DNA of 64,000 nt, from the NCBI GenBank assembly GCA_031310005.1, contig CM062381.1:2170001-2234000 (forward strand), read 5' to 3'. The notes under the pieces were generated by a model that saw only the letters and a program-made list of their open reading frames with translations, did no database searches and was not told the origin of the DNA. The position numbers were made by a program, and so were the translations under genes. Numbering within the stretch: the first letter of the stretch is position 1; the number at the start of each line of letters is the position of its first letter. Shown piece after piece: positions 11,432-22,816 of this stretch. The stretch is from Dactylellina haptotyla. Lineage: Eukaryota > Ascomycota > Orbiliomycetes > Orbiliales > Orbiliaceae.

Positions 11432-13690
11432 TCAATCATATTCTTGGTCGATATCCTCAGAAGTGAGCCATCCTTTAGACATAGCGACCGCCCGTTCCCA
11501 TCTGCGAAATTGGCTTGTCTGTTGGGCTCTCGTGGTTTTCGTTGTAAATCTTTTATGATTTCGCGCATTCACACCCCCAAGGTCGCTAAATGAGGACCAT
11601 ATATTCGCTCCAAACCCGGCTGCAATAGCTGCTCCTAATGCGGTGGTCTCTCGCATTGCCGGTCGGTCAACGTCAATACCTATGTTGATATTATTAGTCG
11701 GCTCAAAAACGAAGGGAAATAAAATAGATTGCTAGGTGTTGTAACGCACCTATGATATCGGATTGCATCTGTTATGTTAAAGATACCTTATTAGCAACAG
11801 TATTGAAATAATAAAGCCAATATCCAACTGCCTACCTGCATGCACTCGTCTGAATTACTCATTCCACCGTCTACAGCCAGGTTCTTGATTTTGATCCCAC
11901 TGTCTAAAATAAACTTAGTAACAATCCAATAGATATCATAGCACAAACCACGTACCCTTTTCCATGGCAATAATTATGGCTTTTGTCTATTAACGTGAGG
12001 GCGTTAGCTAGTATCTAGATGCGAAATAATACACAAGGCGAGCTTAGGGCGTCAATAAATACCTGGAAACATGTGGCTTCTACCGTCGCCCTACAGATAT
12101 GTTCTTTCGTTGTATAGTTGGTCATTCCAACTAAAAACAAAAAATTAGCATGCAACTCGCCCTATTATATTAGACGGAAATTGGTGTTAACATATGGTTC
12201 CTTGCGCATCATCAATCCAATACGGAGCGAACAAGCCAGCGAACGCTAGATAAATCAGCACATGATACCGTTGCAAAGGTAAAATATTCAATCAAAAGGT
12301 TTTTACCAGTGACAAATACCACACCGCCGCTATCTATAATATTGTGTCAGTTCGACACCATGATTGCAAGTAGGCGCATTTCAGTTTACAAACCAGGAAC
12401 CCGAACAGCCAAATCCCCAACTTCACTTGCTTCCTTGATAATACCCAAGTTGTCTCTCAAGAATTTCACGGCAGAACCAGCGACAGCAATGGATCCCTCC
12501 AATGCATAAACTGGCTTGCTATTCTCAAGCTGGAAAGCCACCGTAGTAAGCAACCCATTCTTGGATATGACGGGTTTGTTTCCAGTGTTATATAGCATGA
12601 AGCAACCTGTTCCGTAAGTATTTTTAGCCATCCCTTGATCGAATGCCTTTTGGCCAACTAGAGCTGCACTTTGATCGCCAAGGCAGCCTGTTACCCTAAG
12701 ACCCTTCAATGGGCCCGATTCAATGGTCCCATAAGCTATACTATTGGATGACGATGCCAATTTCGGCAATAGCAGCTTCTCAAGGCCAAAAAAACTCCTT
12801 AGGAAAGGGTCATAATCTAAGGTATCAATATGGAGAAGCATAGTACGCGATGCGTTGGTGACATCCGTAACGTGGAGTTTCTCTCCCGATTCTCCGATTA
12901 CCAGATTATACAGCAGCCAGCTATCCACTGTACCGAAAGCCAAATAACCCTCATCATAAACTTCACGAGCGGCTTTACAGTGCTCTAGAATCCACTTGAC
13001 TTTCACTGCGGAAGGATAAGTCGATAAAGGAAGCCCTGTCATCTCCAAAACCTTGTCTGCCCCATCTTTCAACTTTAATTGCCGTACAATGTGGGTCGTG
13101 CGGCTATCAGCCCAAACTATAGCATTGTGCAAGGCTTTCCCATTTCTAACATCCCATACAACCTATTTGAAACCCGTTTAGTTATCGAAGTATCCTCTAA
13201 AAAAACTCCACCCCGAGAATTTATAATATAGCCTAAGCAAGTGAATTCATTAAATATCAAACCACTTACTGATGTCTCCCTCTGATTTGTGATCCCAATC
13301 GCCCTAATATCTTTTGGCTGATAACCTTCGGCAAGAAATTTAGCTGTTGCAACTTCAATACAGTTCCGTACGGACTGGATCAGCACGTATGGATCATGCT
13401 CGATCCATCTAATATATCACGGATCACATTAGCCTGTGTTTGCTTGATTGGCTTTGATTTGAGCTGAGCCCCATCAACTTCCGGGGGAACTCTAAGACAA
13501 ACAACGACAAAGGGTAAGATCTAGATTCTTCAAGATTAACATACCCAGCGTGAGGATAAATCTGAGTAAATTCCTCTTGGTGTTTTGCAACTGGCTCTCC
13601 TCTTTCGTCAAAGATAAAGAACCGAGTGGAAGTGGTGCCTTGATCGATTGCAGCCGTAAATTGTGAGGTTCCTTGGTCTGTACCATTCAT
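11432..13690 (-). CDS. gut1: glycerol kinase (FGGY family), ten exons
   Basis: Phosphorylates glycerol to glycerol 3-phosphate with ATP, the entry step of glycerol use. Exons: 13690-13545, 13408-13270, 13162-12394, 12333-12307, 12245-12192, 12130-12063, 11986-11956, 11903-11836, 11768-11750 and 11679-11432. Every junction keeps frame and the sum is 1,569 nt, 522 residues, the usual length. Recognisable blocks are the N-terminal phosphate-binding loop [35 protein letters not shown], the [12 protein letters not shown] region, [51 protein letters not shown] and [18 protein letters not shown]. Introns are 52-136 nt. Three exons are very small (19, 27 and 31 nt), so an unspliced reading shows only the long third exon. 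It is convergent with the i-AAA protease. No catalytic block is missing. Confidence 0.95.
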
Positions 13691-14545
13691 TTTTATCGAT
13701 GGTTTTTGATGAAAGCCAACACAGCAAATTTTGCGATTTATTGCCTAGATTCGCAATTAGATATCTGCAATAATGGTAATCAAGATAGTTAGGTTACTGA
13801 CTGAGTTTAGAAAATGGTTTGCTCGTTGACGAACGGGCTGTAATATAGTCCACACGACCTGGCACTGAGAAAACATGTGTTGTTTGTGTCGTTCATGTTG
13901 GCGCGCGGAGATTGGGTCGAAAATTCTTCCACGAATAATTTAAGATGCTATTCGAACGCATCCTCTCCCAAAGCAAGTAAAGTTTTTCATTGGTGTATCT
14001 ACCCCACTATTCCCACACTATCTTCCAATTCGGTGACGACTAATTTCATATCGCTCTAAAAGTATCATTGTATAATTAGAATTAAAATATACACCCGTCC
14101 CAATGGTTTGCCATCACTCGATAATAATAATACTAGTCAGAATAATGAGTCTTAAGTAATGATATTCAAGCTGATTCTACTGTTACTAAGTTGGAATTTA
14201 TATTGATCAGCAGCATTTCCTTGGAGTATCTCATTAATAAGCGTTCGGAATTCAGCCTCGCGAGTCGATATCTAAATGAACTTATCATACTTAAGTGCTC
14301 TTGAATTTTAATAGCAAAAGGTTTGTTACCGGGCATGTATCATTAATATCTTACTTAGAACCTCGCCCCACACTATCTCCAGTTTTTAGGACAGAAAGCT
14401 GTCAATAAGAAATATACAGAGAAAGGAACGCCCCCAATATAAAAAAAGTTCAAACAACCATGACGCAAGAGATATATTTGGCATTGAGGTGGGACAGGAC
14501 AGTAAGTTCAAGGTTTTAAAGAAAGGATGGTGTTTTTATTTTTTT
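13691..14545. other. intergenic region upstream of glycerol kinase and downstream of eL8
   Basis: About 855 bp, AT-leaning, with no supported gene. It must hold the glycerol kinase promoter (right after 13690 on the minus strand) and the eL8 3' UTR near 14,500-14,545, which includes a T-rich run. Nothing else recognised. Confidence 0.6.
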
Positions 14546-15843
14546 TTAAATCTTCAATGCACTTTCAAGCGCCTTCTTTCTCTTCAACTCCTTTGCGACA
14601 GCCTAGAAGAAGTATGTTAGTGGTTTTCATATTACGATAATAAATACTCAAGGAACTTACCTTTGCTCCAAGAATGTGCCCGCCCCATTTTCTACGAGAA
14701 TCGTCATATTTCTCAATAAAGCCAGGGTTGATTGTCTCTACGAGTTTTGATAATTCGGACTTGTCTTCTGCTCTTACTTCTGTAAAAGCAAGGACTGCAG
14801 CGGTCTAAGGAAAACATGAGTTAGCAGTGATTTCTGTTTTATATTCGGGGTCATTGTGAGAAATACCTTCTTGTGAACCACGGTTCCCAAACGAGCTTTG
14901 CCTTTGATTATGGCATATGGAACACCCATCTTCTTGCAGATAGCCGGTAGGAAAACAACCAATTCAATTGGATCGACATCATTTGCAATAAGAACCAGAG
15001 AAGCCTTTTTGTTTTCAATCAAACCAACAACATGGTTCAAACCATACTTGACGGTATATGGCTTCTTGCTAACATCTTCCTTCTTCTTTCCCTCTGCAAT
15101 AGCAGCAGCTTCCTTTGTCAACCGTTCTTTCCGCTCAGACTTGGTCTCAGGTCGATATTTATTAAGCAGCTTAAATGATTGGGTGGCAGTGTTTTTATCG
15201 AGAACGTTTTGAAATTGCGAGATTGCTGGTGGGACTTTCAGACGAAGATTGAGGATCTTCTTCTGGCGTTGGATGCGAACGTACTCGGGCCACCTAACCA
15301 TGCGAGAGAGATTTCGCTTTGGTTGGATGTCTTGACCAATGGCGAAGTTTCGGGATCGCTTTTCGATCAATGGATTCTATCACGAATATTAGGGTTTCTG
15401 CATCTTAAACTCCATATACTGATGGATGAGTATTCCGAGATTGGTGAATGCACTTACCTTCTGTTTTCCCTTCCCGGCTCCAGCTTTAGACTGGGGGAAC
15501 GGCGCGGGAGCGGCCTTCTTTCCTTTTGGGGGCTGGTCATGGAGAGAGTTTCTGATCAGTAAACGAACCGTTCAAAAACTTGCAGCTCTAAGAGGCACTG
15601 CTCGAGACACCAAAAGATGTCGATCGACCAGGCCTCGCCCCGATTTGAACCTCCTGGAACGAGTTCCAGAGCTAATCATGCACTTTGGCAAACATTATAG
15701 TATGAATATAATATTGTTTGGATCAATGCAAAGTCTATCTCGGTGCCTCGTAATGAGACGATATCGACTGCCAGGAGTCATATATTCGGTCGGGCATCGT
15801 AGAGTTTGCGTTTTGGGTTATAGTGATTGCGCATTCTTACCAT
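14546..15843 (-). CDS. rpl8: 60S ribosomal protein eL8 (L8/L7a)
   Basis: A large-subunit ribosomal protein of the L7Ae/L30e/S12e/Gadd45 RNA-binding family. Exons: 15843-15841 (ATG only, inferred), 15532-15458, 15376-14867, 14804-14661 and 14602-14546; introns are 308, 81, 62 and 58 nt; the product is 262 residues, the normal size. It opens [20 protein letters not shown] and continues [20 protein letters not shown] and [19 protein letters not shown]. The L7Ae fold follows ([57 protein letters not shown]), then the tail [20 protein letters not shown] and [15 protein letters not shown]. Exons 2-5 are firm. The first exon is inferred: no in-frame ATG precedes PPKGKK after the CAG acceptor at 15533, and ATG followed at once by GTAAGA at 15843 gives the expected ribosomal-protein layout of an intron right after the start codon. 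Confidence 0.93.
15533..15840 (-). other. long first intron of eL8, possible host of a structured RNA
   Basis: The donor GTAAGA follows the proposed start codon and the acceptor is GACCAG. At 308 nt it is over twice any other coding-gene intron here. Its middle (about 15,560-15,690) is GC-richer with self-complementary pieces (GGAACTCGTTCC, GTCGATCGAC, CTCGAG) and a GGTTCAAATC box. A C-box-like ATGATTA (near 15,676) and CTGA near the branch site (15,560) could mark a box C/D snoRNA, but the spacing is unusual and I could not build a clear fold. Confidence 0.35.
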
Positions 15844-17054
15844 CGTGATATTTGAAAATGATTAAAGAACCAAGTATAAACTGAAATCGGTTATTTGGTT
15901 TGAGCCTTCTCGTTACCTAGATAGCTGTGTGTTGGAAGTTTGACGATATTTAAAAAAAAAAATTAAAAATTTTCGTGGTTGGAAAATTCTTACTGGGATT
16001 GCACGAAGGTCTTTTCTTTGGTCGTTATGAAACACCTAGGGCAAGCACCCTTATTCCAATGCTTATCAACAAACACAAACACACAACACAATTTGCCTTT
16101 GAAATATAATGTAACTCGAGGGCCGCTCCGTGACACTTACACCTGATTGATTTTGATAAGCAAAATAACATCCACTAATTTCCCGATATTTTGGATGTTA
16201 ATAGGATTTTATTTATTAATTTGGTGTAATACATTTTATTGTATCATTTTTTGTTATGAAAAGAAAGTTTTGGACTTTAATCCAGTTTACTGGGTTGGGT
16301 CAAAAATAAATAGGACTCCTCCTTATCAGTCGGGCACTGGTAACGAGGCTTCGTTTGGACATTTTGGAAAATGGGTAGAGTATCATACTCCTAATACTAA
16401 CTAGACGGCTGCTACGCAGCGCTAAACCCAACTGTTAACACTATACCCTAACACTTCTCAATTGAGCTCGCCTTCGGCTACCTCTCCTTTAAAGCGGGGG
16501 TAATACTCTATTACTCAATATTTATATTATAATATTTATACAGGGCTCATAATTAGAGCTTTAAAAAAATGATTAAACTATCAAATATAAGATAGAAAAT
16601 AATCTATGTTTTGAGAGTACCACCACCAGAAAATTGTGATTATTAATTTAGTGAGGTGTGAAGTACTAACCCTTCCTTTCAGTCGGGCATATCTAAACCC
16701 GTGTTTGATGGACAAAACATCAGTACTGGTTTTTTTAATCGGATCTCAAGACCAGGCCAACCAAGTTCTTAGCTGAATATATAATGCACGCTGCAGAACT
16801 GGTTACTCCCTTCAAGCTTTCCGATTTGATTATGAATGGTTGAACATTGAACATCAAATAATAGCTTGAGATCATTGGGCCAGTGGTTTGTTAAATCGCC
16901 ATGACTTTAAATATTTCCAAAACTATGCCATATTACCATAGCAATCTACCAAATTTATTGATCTAGGTATATCTAGAATATAGCCTAGACCGAATCGGTC
17001 GTATCCTCATCCTCAACTTCCTCGCTCTCTAGCTCTCCGCCCGCACTCCCGATA
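15844..17054. other. intergenic region between eL8 and PON-like gene
   Basis: About 1.2 kb. The right part downstream of the PON-like stop (16,720-17,054) shows nothing recognisable. The 15,844-16,140 part would be the eL8 promoter. The middle (about 16,140-16,720) looks like mitochondrial DNA and is listed separately. Confidence 0.6.
16140..16720. other. mitochondrial-intergenic-like segment (candidate NUMT)
   Basis: AT-rich sequence studded with short GC clusters: GGCTGCTACGCAGCGC (near 16,408-16,424), GAGCTCGCCTTCGGCTACC (near 16,464) and two copies of CAGTCGGGCA (near 16,328 and 16,681). This is the look of fungal mitochondrial spacers with GC-rich palindromic clusters, unlike either the gene space or the RIP block. 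An 85-codon open frame (16147-16404, plus) is very hydrophobic at its start. Assignment is from texture and memory of such spacers, not from an alignment. Confidence 0.35.
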
Positions 17055-18680
17055 TTATTTACCCGTAAATCGCACTCTATTATGCCTAAATACATGTCTC
17101 AACTGGTCAGCCAATATCTCAAAACGGTAATTTAGGACAATACCTTTGAATGTCAATCCACTCATCCAGTACCTGTTCATTTCATCATCTCCTACAGCAA
17201 TTGTGGAAGCGTTACCCATTTTGCCAAACTTATCAACAACTATCTTTTCCACTCGCGATTCTCCTATTTCTCCTTGGTTTCCAAAATAATCGCCCAATTC
17301 TGTAAGCGACATCCGATAAGACATCGCCGCTGAAGGGACTTTCTCAGGTGACCGCCAATGGCTATCCAGGTTTGAAGGTTCTCCATGACCAGTGAGATAT
17401 AACCATTTACTATCCTGGCTGATTGCTAGATTATCCATAACGAAATCGAACGAAAATTCTTTGAGTTTGGTGAACCCATCCCTTTGTAGCACCCTTCCAG
17501 GCTCATATCGATACGCTATTATCACACCGTTTAATATTGATGTAATAAAAACGGTATTAGCCAACCGTGAGTTCGAAGCTCTAAATTCTTGGTCCTGAAA
17601 ACCAGCAATTCCTTCTCGCTTGTTAGTACGACGTCATTTATCAAAATGCCAGGATGCGTCAATTCCGAGTTACCGTTTGCATTTGAGAACCCCTTTGCTA
17701 TTTGTCGTATTCCTGTAGATGTCGAATGATAAAACACGGTACCTGTGGGGAGCCGAAGGTATGTTTCTAACAGTCTACCAAGTTTTGAACCCCGAAAATA
17801 GTAATCATTCGTGACAAAAAAAGCATCCTCTGTTACAGGACTGAGCTCGGATATCGGGATCGCAAAAATGTCATTCGGGTTTCGCAGCCCTCGATGAGAT
17901 CCTTTCATGTCTAGTGAGCGACTTCCTTGCCATCCTTGGACATCAATAGGGATCCATTATATACCGTTGAAAGTAGCTTTATAAAACAAATCCGTGCCTC
18001 CCCTCTTATAGTTAAACTTCTCGACCACGGAGCCATCTCTTCGATGGTTCACCAAAAAAATAGAGAATTCCCCTGGTGTCACTTCCACTATATCCATACC
18101 TTTATAGTTTCAAGGTTCCCCAGTTGTAGTAGGGATTTTTGGTTAGCAGAGTGTTTGGCTAGGTATTCGAAGGCCACCTCAAACAGTGGAGACATCGAGA
18201 GTAATACAATACCGTGAAGACAAAAGTCTGCGTCGGTAGGGAAATCCGGAATATCCAATCGTATCAGTGCTTTGGTCTATAAAAAGACAAGTTCAAAATT
18301 AGTAGATGCAGCAGTTAAGTTCCAGATCAGTATCCTTTCAGCTGCTCGCTAACCTTCAGGTCGAGTTTGAAAATATTGTCACGTATTGGCTTCGGAACAT
18401 TTTCGAAGACGCCCATAGGAGGAAACCATTTCCTCCTAACATCCCAGTCACCTACGCAAGCAGCAAACAAATCATCCCCGATGACTTTGAATTTTTCACA
18501 TCCTTGTAGCTGGAGAGGATATAATGCTTTACAGGTATCTTTAATTTGGCGGTACTGGGTATCTGGAGACCAATCTCTATTTTTCCCCAGCAACGTCGGG
18601 TACCTTGCTGCCCATGGTACTAGATAGCTTCCAATAAGAACCAGTGCAGCCGCGAAAGCTGTGGTAAAAATCTGTTGCAT
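17055..18680 (-). CDS. paraoxonase/arylesterase (PON)-like protein, membrane-anchored or secreted
   Basis: Six-bladed beta-propeller calcium hydrolase family; substrate unknown in fungi. Exons: 18680-18354, 18276-18213, 18099-17965, 17910-17674 and 17587-17055 (last acceptor uncertain), giving 431 residues. An N-terminal hydrophobic segment (IFTTAFAAALVLIGSYLVPW) could be a signal anchor. Family marks: LHGM and FLVNH, matching the positions of the PON1 His115/His134 dyad; the calcium-site segments PNDIF, VTNDYYFRG, NAN and VMDNLAIS; and the C-terminal ASTIAVGDDE...MSGLTFKGIVL, like the final PON strand. The LHGM motif forms only after splicing (CAC G joined to GT ATG). Introns are 77, 113, 54 and 86 nt; the fourth has a perfect TACTAAC branch. 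The gene sits only about 560 bp from the retrotransposon block yet is undamaged. Family call is good; enzymatic role is inference. Confidence 0.82.
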
Positions 18681-19237
18681 ATTTAAATTAGTTCTATTGT
18701 AAAAGCCACGGAAACGCGTCGGTATATCAATTATTCCCGGCTAGCTAATGTCGTATGTAGGGGTGCTGGTGGTATGGTACAAACTTTTTCTGGTTTAATA
18801 TTATTTTATGGTATATTTGATATTTTAAGACTAGAAGAGTGTTTGCTATAGGTTGGATTTACCTATAAATATTCATAGGTAGTTGTAGTCAGCTACCGAT
18901 ATAATGTTCAAGTTTGTAAAATAATAAAATATTATATTAATAAAAAATAATAAAAAATAATATACTATATTAATAAAAATTTTTAAATAACAAATAATAA
19001 ATGATAAACATCTATTATTTAATATCTATTTATATTATAATATTATATAATATAATAATGTAGGCATATAGAATGGTACATTCTGTACCCTTTTTATCTT
19101 TTCTTTCCTATTCTATTATAATCTATATATTTAGTTTTTTATTTTTTATTTTAATAAATTTTTTATTTTTTATTTTAATAAATTTTTTATTTTTTATTTT
19201 AATAAATTTTTATTTATATATATAAAATGCAATTATC
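18681..19237. other. transition from gene space to AT isochore
   Basis: Composition falls sharply after about 18,780. The left end should hold the PON-like promoter. The rest is A/T-rich, with TAATAAAAAATAATA-like runs near 18,925-18,990, a small C/T-richer island near 19,060-19,125 and a 24-bp tandem repeat. No gene is seen. Confidence 0.6.
19135..19206. repeat. three perfect tandem copies of a 24-bp A/T unit
   Basis: Units at 19135-19158, 19159-19182 and 19183-19206 are identical, each a T6/T6 run ending TTTTAATAAA. It ends 31 bp before the 5' LTR of element A, at the edge of the retrotransposon block. Confidence 0.92.
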
Positions 19238-19746
19238 TGTCACAGACCACGAGTCTTGACAGTATAAATACCTGTACCTTGCTTTACGCTACACTATTTT
19301 GATTTCTACTGCTATACTCTATATTTATAAATATATATTACTTTTAGTATATTTAACTACAAAACCCACCTATTTATTTAATATTTTAGATTATAATATA
19401 ATATATCTTATAAATTATTATTTATTATAGATCATAAATTATAAATTATAATCTATTATAATTTATAATCTATTATAAATATATTAAATTATTTTTATAT
19501 ATAAAATTATTCTTAAGATTGATAAAGTATTTTTATCTTTATTAATTAATTTAAATATAATTTAATATATTTAATTATCTTTATTCTATTATTATTATAT
19601 ATTTTAAATAAATTATCTTTAATATTTTATAATTTTATATATACTTTTTATTAAAAGATTTAGATATTTTAGGTAGAAAGAAAGTTTTATATATTTCAAT
19701 ATTATATATTTATATTATTATATTAAATAGTATATAAAGTGTAATA
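19238..19746 (+). repeat. 5' LTR of element A
   Basis: Starts TGTCACAGACCACGAGTC and contains a TATAAATA box at 19263-19270, the likely retrotransposon promoter. It ends where the sister LTR reads GTGTAACA (here GTGTAATA). The first ~140 bp keep G and C; the rest is almost pure A/T. Confidence 0.88.
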
Positions 19747-21713
19747 TTTTAATTAATTATCTTTTAATTAAGAAGAAATATATATATAATAATACTTTTT
19801 AATCTAAAAGACTTTATTATATTGGAATACAAAATTATAAATAGATAAATAGTAAAGAAGAAACTATCTATTTTTACAATATATAATTATATAAATTTAA
19901 ATTTATTATTTACTAGATTAATTAAATAAAAACTATTTATATAAATAAAAAAAAGTATTATTCCTATTTTTACTAATATTAGATATTAATTTATTTAAAA
20001 ATAAAAATAAAATTTTTATTATTAATAATAAAATCTATTTTAATACTATTATATAAATATAAGAAGAAAAATTATATACAATTAGTAATGTTATTAATAG
20101 CTTAACTATAATTATTATCTTAGATAATAATAAATATTTATAAAATTTAAAAATAATTATAAAAATTTTAAAAAATTTAAAAAATGGTTATTATAATTTA
20201 AATAATTACCAAAGTCTATAAAAATATATAAAATGTATCTAACATAATTAAAAAAACTATACTAATTATTTTAGAATCTAACCTAAAATCAAGTAAAATT
20301 CATTTTTATTTTATATTAAATAAAAATAAAATTCAATATAAGCCAATTTCAATTTTAAAAATTTAAAAGATTTTAACAAAAATTTTAATAATAATAATAA
20401 AAATATTCTAATAATTTTAATAACCTCTTAATAAATTTTACTAACTTATTTTAAACCTTTACTTACTATAAAAAATAAAAATATCAAATTTTGATAAATT
20501 TAATAATTTATTATATAAATTTAATCAATTTATTTAACAAATTATTATTATCTTTTATTTTTAATACCAATAATTCAAAAATAATAAAAATAAAATCTAT
20601 TTTCTTCTTATATTTCTTATTAAAATTATTTTTATATTTATAATTCCTATCTTATATAATATAAAGAATAAAAAAATAAATAATATAAAGAAAAAAAAAT
20701 AAAAATAGAAGATTAATAATAATTATATTATTTAAACTTTTATTAATTATTTATATTTTATAAAAGAATTTAAATAATTTATAAATATTAAAATAAAATA
20801 AAAACTCTTTATATTATTTAAAATTTATGATAAATTAAATTTATAAGAAAATATTTCTAAATTATTAACATTTATATTTCTATAATTAAATACATAATAA
20901 AATAATTAATTTACTATATTAAAAAGAATTAAAACCTATATAGAGATAAGAAATTATTAAAATAATTATATATAATTTAAAAATTCAATATTATATAATT
21001 AAAGATTTAATTATAAAACTTAATGATAATTATTTCTGTAAATATAAAATAAATATTTTATAAAATTATAATAATTATAATTAATTTTCTAACTTTTAAA
21101 AGAATTATTTAAATTAATAAAATAATCAATTAAAACCTTATAATAATAATTAGGAATTAATTATCCTATAATTTTAGAAATTATTTTTTGATAAATTAAA
21201 ATTAACCACTTTAAAACCAAAATAATCCTTTATATACCCTTTAAAATAATTATTAAAAACTAAATAACCAATAATAATAAAATAAAAATAATTAAATTTT
21301 AAAAAATATTTTTAAACCATCTCCCATAAAATTAGAAAAAACTTAAAATTAAAATTAGTAATTAGGAAATTGTTTTTAAAATCTAATAAATTAATATATT
21401 ATTAATATAATAAAAAAGAATATATTAAATAAAATTATCTAATTAATTAATATTTAAAAATATTAGAATAATTAATCAAAAATATTATAAAAATATAAAT
21501 ATAAAGAAAACCAAAAAGCTATAATAAATATATTAAAAATATAAAAATAATTATTAATAGTTTAAAAAATTTTAAAAAAATACTAACTTAATATTATATT
21601 TTATTAAATTAATAAAAAAATACCTTTAATACTAATTTAATTATTTTTAAATTCTAATTATATTAAAAGAACTTAAACCCCTACTTTACTTATTATCTTA
21701 TTTAAAATATATA

Positions 21714-21837
21714 CTCTCAAGAATTAAAACTAAAAAATTTAAAAATAATGTTAAATTTACTATAAAAGAATATTCTCTCAAGAATTAAAAACTAAAAAAT
21801 TTAAAAAATAATGTTAAATTTACTATAAAAGAATATT
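21714..21837. repeat. about 61-bp tandem duplication inside element A
   Basis: Two near-identical copies starting CTCTCAAGAATTAAAA and ending AAAAGAATATT lie back to back. The matching place in element F (near 62,391) has one copy, so the duplication is private to element A. Confidence 0.8.
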
Positions 21838-22760
21838 ATTTTAAATAAAAATCTTTTTTAAGAAGCTATATATCTATAATTTATTTAAAATTTTTAAATA
21901 ATTTATAAAAAAATATAATCTAAAAAAACTTACTTATAATAAATTTTAAAATTTTATATTATTATAAATTTAAAATTTATTTTTAAAATATTATAAAATT
22001 ATATAAAATTAAATTTTAAAATTTATATTTACACCAATCAACTTTTTAATTAAAGAAAAGTATAATAATTATATAGATAAACTATATTATTAATAAAAAA
22101 ATTTATAATTAATTATTCTTTAAGTTAAATGATATATAAACATATTAACAAAAGAATAAATTTTCAAAAATTAGATACTAAAAAATTAATAAAATTATAA
22201 AATAAATATTATATTTAAATATTAAAAAAATTAATATTTTAAATAATTTATTTTACCTAGTATTAGATTTATAAAATATAAATATCCAATATTTTATATT
22301 AATAATAATAGAAATTGGCTTTAGTTTATTAATTAATATATAAAATTTTATAAAATATATTAATATTAACTATATAAATATTTTAACATAAATTTTATTA
22401 AATTTATATATTAAAATTATATAAATTAAATAATTATTTTTAATTATAAATATATAGAAAAGTAATAAAGGAGCCCTCACCAATTCTATTAATAAATTAT
22501 TTATTTTATAATGCTTTATTACTATAAAACCAAATTAGTATAAAATTATAAAATATATTAATTATATATAAATAATTTAAATATTATTAATATTATATTA
22601 AATATTAATATTATAAAAATTAAAAAAAGAAAGAAAATGTTAACTTTACAAATTAAAATTCTTTAATTATTACTTTTATAATAAAAATCTTTATATTTAC
22701 ACTAACTATATATAAAAATGGATTAATATTATTTTTATAATATATTAAAAAAACTTCCAA

Positions 22761-22816
22761 AACTATATATTTGTAAAAGCTACTTAAATTATATATATTT
22801 GTAAAAGCTACTTAAA
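22761..22816. repeat. about 28-bp tandem duplication inside element A
   Basis: Two copies of a unit containing TTTGTAAAAGCTACTTAAAT adjoin. The corresponding place in element F (near 63,355) shows a single AAAAGTTATTTAAATTAT copy. Confidence 0.75.

Noticed and set aside
15600-15690. GGTTCAAATC box on the minus strand, suggesting a tRNA gene inside the eL8 intron
   Set aside because: The bases around the loop do not form a T stem, and no acceptor, D or anticodon arm could be placed at the required spacing.
16147-16404. 85-codon hydrophobic frame as a nuclear membrane protein gene
   Set aside because: Its composition and downstream GC clusters fit mitochondrial spacer DNA better, and it has no recognised domain.
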